From CAXXOK01 sp001604115 (GTDB lineage: Bacteria; Bacillota; Clostridia; Christensenellales; Aristaeellaceae): a DNA stretch of 64,000 nucleotides. The stretch spans positions 1 through 64,000 of the forward strand of contig JAYFOV010000008.1 in assembly GCA_034928535.1 (NCBI GenBank), given 5' to 3'. Within the stretch, counting starts at the first letter, position 1, and the number at the start of each line of letters is the position of its first letter. Positions 1-7,371 of the stretch are shown here, piece after piece. Under the pieces are notes generated by a model, which had not been told where the DNA came from, did no database searches, and worked only from the letters and a program-made list of their open reading frames with translations. The position numbers were made by a program, and so were the translations under genes.

Positions 1-535
1 TTAAGCCCGCCGGGGATCGCCCTTTCCGTCCCGCTGCGGATCGTCCCTACAGCCGTCCCGCCAATGCCGAGGGTGGCGAGCGCCGCCCCTTTAAGCCTAG
101 TGGCGACAGGCCTTTCAAGCCTGCGGGCGACCGTCCTTTCCGTCCCGCTGGGGACAGGCCGTTTAAGCCAGCCGGGGATCGACCCTTCCGTCCCGCCGGG
201 GATCGTCCCTACAGCCGTCCTGCCAATGCCGAGGGTGGCGAGCGCCGCCCCTTCAAACCTAGCGGCGACAGGCCTTTCAAGCCTGCGGGCGACCGTCCCT
301 TCCGTCCCGCTGGGGACAGACCTTTTAAGCCCGCCGGGGATCGCCCCTTCCGTCCCGCGGGGGATCGCCCCTACAGCCGTCCCGCCAATGCCGAGGGTGG
401 CGAGCGCCGCCCCTTCAAACCCAGCGGCGACAGGACTTTCAAACCTGCGGGCGACCGTCCTTTCCGTCCCGCTGGGGACAGACCCTTTAAGCCCGCCGGA
501 AATAGGCCATTCCGTCCAGCCGGAGCGCGTCCCTT
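1..535 (+). repeat. 162-bp coding tandem repeat (54 residues) inside the RsmB extension
   Basis: The segment CCAATGCCGAGGGTGGCGAG recurs at 61, 223 and 385, exactly 162 bp apart, giving a 54-residue unit made of five octads of the type F-K/R-P-A/S-G-D-R-P plus one 14-residue element. The copies are nearly identical at the DNA level, which points to recent duplication or ongoing slippage. After the third copy the octads degenerate (GDRT, GNRP, GARP) toward the enzyme. The repeat starts before the window. Confidence 0.95.
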
Positions 536-1919
536 TGTGCGTGATCAGGCTAACGTCGTGCCCGCCGAACATACCGATCTAACCCCCGGTGCGCGCCGTG
601 TTGCGTTGGATGTGCTGCGCGATGTGCACGAGCGCGGCGCTTATGCTGCACTGTCCTTGCAGGAGCGAGTCCAAAAAGCCAAACTGTCCCCGGCGGATCG
701 CAGGCTGGCGACCAGCATTGTCTATGCCACACTGGAACAACAGCTGCAAATCGATTTTGCGCTGGATCGCCTGATGGATCATCCCACGCAGGAGCCGATC
801 CAGCGGGACATCCTGCGCCTGAGCGCTTGTCAGATCCTGTTCCATGACCGTGTGCCGGATAGCGCAGCCGTCAACGAGGGGGTCAATCTAGCCCGCACGC
901 TGGGCATGGAGGGCGCGTCCGGATTCCTCAATGCTGTATTGCGCAACCTGGTGCGCTCCAAAGAGGACATCCCCTGGCCCAAGCGGGAGGAAGATTTCCG
1001 CCAATACCTGCATATCATGGGAAGTACCCCCTTGTGGCTGGTGGATAAGTTCATCGCAGTCTATGGGGAGTCGCTGGCCGAGCAAATCATCATGCACCGT
1101 GGGCAGGGGCATGAAACCGTACTCCGTCCTAATATGCTGAAGCTCACGGACGAAGCCTTTGAGTCCATCCTGACGCAAAAGGATTGGACTTGGCGGCGTG
1201 GGCTTGCGCCGCATTCTTTTCTGGTCACAGGCATGAATGATCTGGGCATGGATATGGACTACCGCGAAGGCAATTTTTCCATCCAAGGTCAAAGCAGCAT
1301 TTTTGCCGCGGAAGCCATGCAAGTGCAGCCCGGGATGCGCGTCTTGGACACCTGTGCTGCGCCTGGCGGCAAATCCTGCTATATGGCCGAGGTTATGCAA
1401 AACACGGGCCGCGTTTACGCCTGGGAGCTCCATGAAAAACGGGCGCTCCTGCTGGAGTCTGCCAAACGCCGGCTCAAGCTGGAAAACCTGCGCATTACCG
1501 TCCGTGATGCCGCCGAGCCCAAATCCGATTTCGATGGTTTGATGGACGCCGTTTTGCTGGACGCCCCCTGCACAGGCCTGGGTGTGCTCGCCGATAAACC
1601 GGATCTGAAGTATCGCCTGAAGGAAGAGGATCTTCCGGCCATCACCCAAACCCAGAAAAAACTGCTGGACACTGTGTGCCATTACGTCAGGCCGGGCGGT
1701 CTGCTGGTCTATAGCACCTGCTCCATCCTCCCGGAGGAAAACGCTCAGCAGATCGAAGCGTTTCTGGCAGAGCACCCCGGCTTTACCCTGGAGGACGCCC
1801 CCGCATCCTATCCTGAAGCCATCCGCGCCCAGCAAGCCGAGAACGGGCTGCAGCTGTTCCCCCACCGCGACGGTGTGGAGGGCTTCTACATCGCGCGCCT
1901 GCGCAAAGCGAGGGTTTGA
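3..1919 (+). CDS. rsmB: 16S rRNA (cytosine-967-C5)-methyltransferase RsmB with N-terminal Arg-rich repeat extension (5' end outside window)
   Basis: RsmB methylates C967 of 16S rRNA with SAM. The enzyme part begins near base 575 with a NusB-like domain (LTPGARRVALDVL), followed by the Rossmann methyltransferase domain: SAM loop DTCAAPGGKS, the PC motif in LLDAPCTGLG and the catalytic cysteine in YSTCSI. The frame is open without a stop from base 3 through base 536 into the enzyme, so about 178 visible residues of low-complexity sequence are fused to its N-terminus: octads FKPAGDRP and FRPAGDRP with an interspersed SRPANAEGGERRP element. A GTG at 537 could start a normal-length enzyme of 460 residues, but since no stop separates the two parts the upstream reading frame must run through. 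The true start lies left of the window. Function of the enzyme part is clear; the role of the extension is unknown. It heads the rlmN-prpC-prkC-rsgA-rpe string. Confidence 0.93.
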   Translation, partial: KPAGDRPFRPAADRPYSRPANAEGGERRPFKPSGDRPFKPAGDRPFRPAGDRPFKPAGDRPFRPAGDRPYSRPANAEGGERRPFKPSGDRPFKPAGDRPFRPAGDRPFKPAGDRPFRPAGDRPYSRPANAEGGERRPFKPSGDRTFKPAGDRPFRPAGDRPFKPAGNRPFRPAGARPFVRDQANVVPAEHTDLTPGARRVALDVLRDVHERGAYAALSLQERVQKAKLSPADRRLATSIVYATLEQQLQIDFALDRLMDHPTQEPIQRDILRLSACQILFHDRVPDSAAVNEGVNLARTLGMEGASGFLNAVLRNLVRSKEDIPWPKREEDFRQYLHIMGSTPLWLVDKFIAVYGESLAEQIIMHRGQGHETVLRPNMLKLTDEAFESILTQKDWTWRRGLAPHSFLVTGMNDLGMDMDYREGNFSIQGQSSIFAAEAMQVQPGMRVLDTCAAPGGKSCYMAEVMQNTGRVYAWELHEKRALLLESAKRRLKLENLRITVRDAAEPKSDFDGLMDAVLLDAPCTGLGVLADKPDLKYRLKEEDLPAITQTQKKLLDTVCHYVRPGGLLVYSTCSILPEENAQQIEAFLAEHPGFTLEDAPASYPEAIRAQQAENGLQLFPHRDGVEGFYIARLRKARV

Positions 1920-1921
1920 TC

Positions 1922-2986
1922 ATGCTGGATAAACCTGCTTTGCTGGATATGACGGTGGAGGAGCTTGGTGCCTACCTCAAGGAAAAAGGGCAACCCGCCT
2001 TTCGCGCCAAGCAAATCTTTACCTGGCTGCATAAGGGCGTATCTTTTGCGGACATGAGCAACCTGCCCAAGACACTGCGGGATGCGCTTGCCCAAGAAGC
2101 CTATGATATTCCCATGCGCCTGAACCAGAGCTTCCCCTCCAAAAAGGACAATACTGTCAAGTTCCTGAACGCATGCATGGATGGCAACATCATCGAAAGT
2201 GTGCTCATGAGCTACCACTATGGCTACAGCCTTTGCATCTCCACTCAGGTGGGATGCAAAATGGGCTGTGCCTTTTGCGCGAGCACGCTGGGCGGTTGTG
2301 TGCGCAACCTGTCCGCCGGAGAGATGCTGGCGCAGGTACTGCTGGCCAACCGCTATCTTGGTGTTTCCGGGCATGTGAACCATATCGTGCTCATGGGTAG
2401 CGGCGAGCCGATGGATAATTACGAGCAGGTGGTCAAGTTCCTTCGCCTGGTCAATCATGCAGATGGGCTTAACATCAGCCTGCGTTCCGTCTCAGTGAGC
2501 ACTTGCGGCATCGTTCCGCGTATCCGTGATCTCGCCAGGGAAGGGCTGCCCATTACGCTGAGCATCTCCCTGCACGCGCCCAACGATGCCTTGCGCAGGC
2601 AGATCATGCCCATCGCCCACAGCTACCCGCTGGCGCAGCTCATGGCGGCCGTCCGCGATTATGTTAAGGATACCGGGCGGCGCGTCGTCTTTGAGTATGC
2701 GCTGATCGGCGGCTTCAATGATGCGCCGCAGCACGCGCGGGAGCTGGCCAAGTTAGTCGCCGGGCTCCAGTGCCATGTGAACCTGATCCCCTTGAACCCA
2801 GTGGAGGAGCGCAGCCTGTCACCGGCCAGCCCGCAAAGCGTGCAGGCCTTTCTGTCGCTGCTGGAATCGCTCCATATTTCTGCCACGGTGCGCCGGGAAA
2901 TGGGCACGGATATTGCCGGCGCCTGCGGTCAGCTCCGCAACCGCCACTTGAAGAATCCTGTCGAAACTGATATCATGGATGGTTGA
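1922..2986 (+). CDS. rlmN: Dual-specificity 23S rRNA/tRNA adenine-C2 methyltransferase RlmN
   Basis: Radical-SAM enzyme that methylates A2503 of 23S rRNA and A37 of some tRNAs. The radical-SAM cysteines are in GCKMGCAFC near residues 112-120; downstream come the SAM-binding GSGEPMDN motif and the second catalytic cysteine in TDIAGACGQL near the C-terminus. 354 residues, normal for the family. The ATG at 1922 is chosen; an in-frame TTG at 1916 overlaps the rsmB stop and is less likely. It starts 2 bp after rsmB ends, so the two are surely cotranscribed, and both act on rRNA. Confidence 0.96.
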   Translation: MLDKPALLDMTVEELGAYLKEKGQPAFRAKQIFTWLHKGVSFADMSNLPKTLRDALAQEAYDIPMRLNQSFPSKKDNTVKFLNACMDGNIIESVLMSYHYGYSLCISTQVGCKMGCAFCASTLGGCVRNLSAGEMLAQVLLANRYLGVSGHVNHIVLMGSGEPMDNYEQVVKFLRLVNHADGLNISLRSVSVSTCGIVPRIRDLAREGLPITLSISLHAPNDALRRQIMPIAHSYPLAQLMAAVRDYVKDTGRRVVFEYALIGGFNDAPQHARELAKLVAGLQCHVNLIPLNPVEERSLSPASPQSVQAFLSLLESLHISATVRREMGTDIAGACGQLRNRHLKNPVETDIMDG

Positions 2987-3026
2987 TGGCATTAGCTGCC
3001 GCTAGCAGAGGAAAGGAGGGCATGCC

Positions 3027-3737
3027 ATGCTGATTTACGCCAAGACACACAAAGGGCTGGTGCGCCCCACCAATCAGGATTCGCTGCTGGTCGCGCACAA
3101 TCTGTACGGGGTCGCCGATGGCATGGGTGGTCACCGCGGCGGCGAAACCGCCAGCAGGATCGCCGTGCAGGTCGTGCGCACCGTGCTTCAAGGCAAAACC
3201 CCGGAGGATGCGACCTTACGCATCAGCATGGAGGCTGCCAACCGCCGGATTTTTGAAATGCAACGCCATGAGTTGGCCTTGAGCGGCATGGGCACCACGC
3301 TCACCATGCTGTGGGAAGGCCGCAAGGAGATGCACATCGCCCATGTCGGCGATAGCCGCGCCTATCTTTTCCGCGCCGGAGAACTGATCCAGCACACGGA
3401 TGACCATAGCATTGTCGGCGAGCTGCTCCGCAACCGCGTCATTACACCTGCCATGGCCAAGACCCATCCCTACCGCAGCGTCATTACCCGTGCGTTGGGC
3501 ACGGACCCAGTCGTGGAACCGGATGTACTCTGCCTTGAAAAGCAGGTCGGCGATGTGTGGCTCGTGTGCTCTGATGGCCTTTATAACATGGTGGAGGATG
3601 ACCAAATTGCCCAGATCCTGGCCGATGCCGAAGGTGAGCAGGCCGCCGATAGGCTGCTGGAGGCCGCGCTGGCCAACGGCGGTCATGATAATGTGAGCCT
3701 GGTGCTGGGCTGCGTAACGGAGGTGACCACCCTATGA
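3027..3737 (+). CDS. prpC: PP2C-family Ser/Thr protein phosphatase
   Basis: Mn/Mg-dependent phosphatase that reverses phosphorylation by the neighbouring PASTA kinase. All PP2C motifs are present: VRPTNQDS, GVADGMGGHRGGE with the metal-binding aspartate, GMGTTLTML, HVGDSRAYLF, VCSDGLYNMV and GGHDNVSLVL. 236 residues, typical of Bacillus/Clostridium PrpC/Stp. An AGGAGG-like site (gaaaggagggcatgcc) precedes the ATG. Its stop overlaps the prkC start (ATGATGA), the usual translational coupling of this pair. Confidence 0.96.
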   Translation: MLIYAKTHKGLVRPTNQDSLLVAHNLYGVADGMGGHRGGETASRIAVQVVRTVLQGKTPEDATLRISMEAANRRIFEMQRHELALSGMGTTLTMLWEGRKEMHIAHVGDSRAYLFRAGELIQHTDDHSIVGELLRNRVITPAMAKTHPYRSVITRALGTDPVVEPDVLCLEKQVGDVWLVCSDGLYNMVEDDQIAQILADAEGEQAADRLLEAALANGGHDNVSLVLGCVTEVTTL

Positions 3738-5611
3738 TGAAGGGGATGGTATTTGCCGACCGTTATAAGCTGATCGATTTTATCGGCCAGGGAGGCATGT
3801 CTCTGGTGTATCGTGCGGTGGATATCCGAACGGGTCACAGCGTGGCCATTAAAATTCTGAAATCGGAATACAATAGCGATAAGGAGTTTCTGGAACGCTT
3901 TCAGCGCGAGGCGCAGGCGGCCAGTCTCATGTCCCACCACAACATCGTCAATTTGCTGGATGTGGGTGTGGAGGGGGATTTCCGCTATCTGGTGCTGGAG
4001 TATGTCAGCGGCAGCACGCTCAAGGAAATCATCCAAAAGCGCGGACAGCTCAGCCATACCACCGCGATTCAGATCACGGTGCGCATCCTCAGCGCACTCC
4101 AGCACGCGCACGAAAACGGCATCATCCACCGCGACATCAAACCCCAAAACGTGTTGGTGAACGCGGATGGACACATCAAGGTTGCGGATTTCGGCATCGC
4201 GCGCATGACCAATGCCTTCACAATCAGCAAAGGGGATACCGTGGTCGGCTCGGTGCACTATTCATCGCCCGAGCAAGCTTCCGGCAACGTGGTGGAAGCA
4301 CCCAGCGATATTTATTCCACAGGCATCGTCCTGTATGAAATGCTGACGGGTCGCGTGCCCTTTCTGGGGGATACGCCCGTATCCGTCGCTATGCAGCACA
4401 TCAATGCTGCACCGCCGCCTGTGACGGACTTTAACCCCAATGTGCCCCCCGCCGTGGTTGCGGTCGTTATGCGTGCGTTGGAAAAGTCCCCCAAAAAAAG
4501 ATACCAGAACGCACGCGAAATGGCCGATGCCTTGCTCAAAGCCAAGGAAGAGCCCTACGGCATGCAGCCAACGCAGGTGCCCTCCGCACCCATGCTGCAA
4601 CCCATGCCAAAGCCGCGCAATGCAGCAGCGGCGCGCAAACCTACCGGCCAGACGGCGCGGCAAACCGCACTGTACAAGCGGCGCAAGCGTAGCTCCACCA
4701 TCATGACGGTTCTGATCGCGATAATCGTGTTTCTGGCGCTCACAGTTGGGGTGGTCAGCATTTACCAGACCGTATCCGGCAGCGCCGTTGCGCCGGATCT
4801 GGTTGGTTTGCCCGCCAGCGATGCACAAACGCTGGTGCGTCGCGCGGGGCTCAACTGGCAACAGACAGAGGTCAATCATGATAAGCTGCCCGCAGGCACA
4901 GTCATCTCCCAAACCCCGGAAGCGGACTCAGCCATGCGCAAAGGGGATAGCGTGGTCGTTACCCTGAGCCTGGGGCCTACGCAGCTTAAAACACCGGATG
5001 TGATCGGCTTGATGCGCGAGGCTGCCGCATCCAAACTCAAGGATAAAGGGCTGGGTATGGTCGTGTTCAAAAGTCCCTCCACCGAGCCGCTTGATACTGT
5101 CATCGCTCAAAACCCTGTCAAGGATGAGCCCAGCGTACTTGGACAGGAGATCGAGGTTACCGTCTCCGGCGGCAGCACTTTGGTGCCGGATTTGACCGGC
5201 CAACCCTATGAGGTTGCCCTGCAGCTGATCCAAGAAAACCATTTGACCCCGGGTAAAGCCGAATACAGCGAAGTTGCCGCAGCCGATAAAATTGGTGTGG
5301 TTTTGGCGCAAACTCCGGCCGGTGGCACCATGGCCGTGCTGGACGCACAGATCACGCTCACCATCGGTGCAAAAGGCAACGCCTTCCATGCCGAAATCGA
5401 GGTTGAAGTGCCGGAAAGCAAGGAAAGCGTTCCGCTGCGGGTAACTCTGGTCACTGGCAGTCAGGAAGTAGAGCAGTACAGCGGTATGACCACAGCCGGA
5501 AAAGCGTATTCCGTGATCATCCCCATCGGCTCTGCTACCGAAGGCAGCCAGCTGTGCCGTGTATACCTCAACGGCGAGCTGTTTCTCGAAAAGGAGGTGC
5601 CCCTCCAGTGA
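3734..5611 (+). CDS. prkC: Serine/threonine protein kinase with three PASTA domains
   Basis: Membrane eukaryotic-type kinase that senses peptidoglycan fragments or lipid II through PASTA domains and phosphorylates cell-wall, translation and metabolic targets. The kinase domain spans about residues 11-265: GQGGMSLVY glycine loop, AIKIL lysine, HRDIKPQN catalytic loop, DFGIAR. A basic juxtamembrane stretch (YKRRKRSS) precedes one transmembrane helix (about 323-347). Outside are three PASTA units beginning APDLVGLP, TPDVIGLM and VPDLTGQP, then a 60-residue C-terminal beta-rich tail. 625 residues, normal. Coupled upstream to prpC and downstream to rsgA. Confidence 0.96.
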   Translation: MMKGMVFADRYKLIDFIGQGGMSLVYRAVDIRTGHSVAIKILKSEYNSDKEFLERFQREAQAASLMSHHNIVNLLDVGVEGDFRYLVLEYVSGSTLKEIIQKRGQLSHTTAIQITVRILSALQHAHENGIIHRDIKPQNVLVNADGHIKVADFGIARMTNAFTISKGDTVVGSVHYSSPEQASGNVVEAPSDIYSTGIVLYEMLTGRVPFLGDTPVSVAMQHINAAPPPVTDFNPNVPPAVVAVVMRALEKSPKKRYQNAREMADALLKAKEEPYGMQPTQVPSAPMLQPMPKPRNAAAARKPTGQTARQTALYKRRKRSSTIMTVLIAIIVFLALTVGVVSIYQTVSGSAVAPDLVGLPASDAQTLVRRAGLNWQQTEVNHDKLPAGTVISQTPEADSAMRKGDSVVVTLSLGPTQLKTPDVIGLMREAAASKLKDKGLGMVVFKSPSTEPLDTVIAQNPVKDEPSVLGQEIEVTVSGGSTLVPDLTGQPYEVALQLIQENHLTPGKAEYSEVAAADKIGVVLAQTPAGGTMAVLDAQITLTIGAKGNAFHAEIEVEVPESKESVPLRVTLVTGSQEVEQYSGMTTAGKAYSVIIPIGSATEGSQLCRVYLNGELFLEKEVPLQ

Positions 5612-6498
5612 CGCAACCCCTGCAAGCGGGCGTGATCGTCAAAGGCATTGGCGGGTTTTATTATGCGCGGGACGCCGCTGGCAACATCACAATCCTGCGC
5701 GCAAAGGGCATATTCCGCAAGCGAGGAATCACGCCGGTAGTAGGCGATTTTGTTCGGTTTCTGCCCGGCACAGGGGAAGAGCAGGGTTGGATCGAGGAGC
5801 TCTTACCCCGCAAAAATGAGCTCGTCCGCCCTCCGGTGGCCAACATCGGGCATCTGATCTTCGTGCTTGCCCCCGAACCCGCACCGGATATGCTTTTATT
5901 GGATACCATGCTGGTCATGGCCAACATGCAACGCATCCCTGTGGTCATCGTGGTCAACAAATGCGATCTGGATCCTTGCCTGGGTGACGTGATCCGCGAT
6001 GAATACCGCCTTGCGGGGACTCCTGTGCTGGAGGTCAGTGCCAAAACGGGACAGGGTTTAGACGAACTTTCAAACGTTCTGCAGGATGGCATTTGCTGTT
6101 TTGCCGGGCAAAGCGGTGTGGGAAAAAGCTCGCTGCTCAGCGCCGTAACCGGGCTCACCCTTCAGGCTGGCGAAATCAGCCGGAAAATTGCCCGGGGCAA
6201 AAACACCACGCGCCATGCGGAGCTGCTGGTCAAAGATGGCTTTCAAGTATTGGATACGGCTGGCTTTAGCCTGCTGTCGCTCTTGGAGCAAATGGAACCT
6301 GTTGCGCTGCAACACTTATACCCTGAAATCGCTCCTTATGCGGGCCAGTGTCGCTTTCAGCCCTGCTATCACAGCAGCGAGCCGGGATGTGCCGTGCTGG
6401 CCGCTATGGCCGCCGGGGAACTGCCCGCTGCCCGCATGGAGCGCTACCATCAGCTGTTGGTCAAAGTGAAGGAAACATGGAGGAACCGCTATGAGTAA
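5608..6498 (+). CDS. rsgA: Ribosome small-subunit biogenesis GTPase RsgA
   Basis: Circularly permuted GTPase that checks late 30S maturation. An N-terminal OB fold (about 1-70) is followed by GTPase motifs in the permuted order: NKCD (G4), GQSGVGKSSL (G1), DTAGFS (G3), then a C-terminal zinc knuckle CRFQPCYHSSEPGC. The GTG at 5608 is preferred over an upstream in-frame ATG because AAGGAGGTG lies 8-16 bp before it and the GTG overlaps the prkC TGA (GTGA). This gives 296 residues, typical. Next gene rpe overlaps by 8 bp. Confidence 0.95.
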   Translation: MTQPLQAGVIVKGIGGFYYARDAAGNITILRAKGIFRKRGITPVVGDFVRFLPGTGEEQGWIEELLPRKNELVRPPVANIGHLIFVLAPEPAPDMLLLDTMLVMANMQRIPVVIVVNKCDLDPCLGDVIRDEYRLAGTPVLEVSAKTGQGLDELSNVLQDGICCFAGQSGVGKSSLLSAVTGLTLQAGEISRKIARGKNTTRHAELLVKDGFQVLDTAGFSLLSLLEQMEPVALQHLYPEIAPYAGQCRFQPCYHSSEPGCAVLAAMAAGELPAARMERYHQLLVKVKETWRNRYE

Positions 6499-7123
6499 AC
6501 TTGCGCCGTCCATCCTGGCGGCAGATACCATGCGCATGGGAGAGGCCGCGCTGCAAATTGTGCAATCAGGCGCAGACTATGTGCATTTTGACGTCATGGA
6601 CGGCGTTTTTGTGCCGAATATTTCGTTCGGCCCCGCCGTGCTCAAGGACATGCGCGCCCAAATTGACCACTATTTTGATGTGCATTTGATGCTCATTGAT
6701 CCCCTCCCCTATGTGGATGTTTTCGCCGAGGCAGGCGCCAGCGGCATCACTGTACACGTGGAGGCCAGCCATTTTGAGGAGTCGCTCCATCGTATCCGTG
6801 CCCTAGGCCTGCGCGCAGGCGCATCGCTGCGCCCCGCGACCCCGGCAGAAGCGCTCCGGCCGGTTTTGCCGCTGTTGGATCTGGTTTTGGTCATGACGGT
6901 GGAGCCTGGTTTTGGCGGACAAGCCTTCAACGCGGAAATGCTTCCTAAAATCCGCGCGCTTCGCCAGATGGGTTTCACAGGGGAAATCGAAGTGGATGGC
7001 GGTGTGAGCCTGGACAACGCCGCTGCCTTGGCTCAGGCAGGGGCTGATACACTGGTCATGGGCACCGCGTTTTTCAAAAGCAATGATCCCCTTACGCTGG
7101 CACGTCAGGTGCACGCTCTCTGA
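6491..7123 (+). CDS. rpe: Ribulose-phosphate 3-epimerase
   Basis: Interconverts ribulose 5-phosphate and xylulose 5-phosphate in the pentose phosphate pathway. TIM-barrel signatures are visible: PSILAAD at the N-terminus, HFDVMDGVFVPNISFG (metal ligands), VEPGFGGQAF and VDGGV phosphate-binding loops. 210 residues. The ATG overlaps the end of rsgA; the gene closes the operon, as in many Bacillota where prpC-prkC-rsgA-rpe are linked. Confidence 0.96.
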   Translation: MSKLAPSILAADTMRMGEAALQIVQSGADYVHFDVMDGVFVPNISFGPAVLKDMRAQIDHYFDVHLMLIDPLPYVDVFAEAGASGITVHVEASHFEESLHRIRALGLRAGASLRPATPAEALRPVLPLLDLVLVMTVEPGFGGQAFNAEMLPKIRALRQMGFTGEIEVDGGVSLDNAAALAQAGADTLVMGTAFFKSNDPLTLARQVHAL

Positions 7124-7138
7124 TCCTATGCTGCCTCC

Positions 7139-7180
7139 TGCAACCCCGTGCCGCCCAGCGGCCGATGGGGTTGTTTTTTT
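7139..7180 (+). terminator. Rho-independent terminator after rpe
   Basis: CAACCCC (7141-7147) pairs with GGGGTTG (7167-7173), the loop region contains a further small GC stem, and a run of seven T follows (7174-7180). It ends the rsmB-rpe transcript. Confidence 0.88.
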
Positions 7181-7210
7181 GATGTATGCATTTCCCGGCA
7201 TTTAACAAGT

Positions 7211-7279
7211 GGTACCAAGTATCCCTGCTTGGTACCCGAAGCCCTTTTCATTCCTCACGATTTCCCGTGTTGGTTACCA
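7211..7279. promoter_or_regulatory. Cluster of three TGGTACC-like boxes upstream of the acyl-CoA synthetase promoter
   Basis: GGTACCAAG (7211-7219) and CTTGGTACC (7228-7236) form a perfect 9-bp inverted repeat with an 8-bp spacer, and a third related palindrome TGGTTACCA lies at 7271-7279, 20 bp before the -35 box. The arrangement looks like operators. The TGGT..ACCA form resembles sites of FadR-type GntR proteins; that assignment is inference. Confidence 0.45.
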
Positions 7280-7298
7280 GCGGTTGCCGTACCTTTCG

Positions 7299-7327
7299 TT
7301 GACATTGCATGCATATCGCCGTATAAT
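7299..7327 (+). promoter_or_regulatory. Consensus sigma-A promoter for the acyl-CoA synthetase
   Basis: TTGACA at 7299-7304 and TATAAT at 7322-7327, separated by exactly 17 bp: a perfect match to the housekeeping consensus. It lies 44 bp before the ATG at 7372. Confidence 0.9.
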
Positions 7328-7371
7328 CATTGAAAATGCCGAAAATGTGACCGATACGGGAGGAAGCCGAC

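Noticed and set aside
1..535. CRISPR-like regular repetition
   Set aside because: The period is 162 bp, with near-identical unit after unit and no unique spacers, and the sequence is coding.
64..582. Open frame of 172 residues rich in Pro, Ser and Val over the repeats
   Set aside because: It is another frame of the 162-bp repeat. The frame continuous with rsmB gives regular charged octads and joins a recognised enzyme; this one ends inside rsmB and has no ribosome binding site.
888..1865. Long minus-strand frame opposite rsmB
   Set aside because: Mirror of a GC-rich gene; no recognisable motif and lies wholly inside rsmB.
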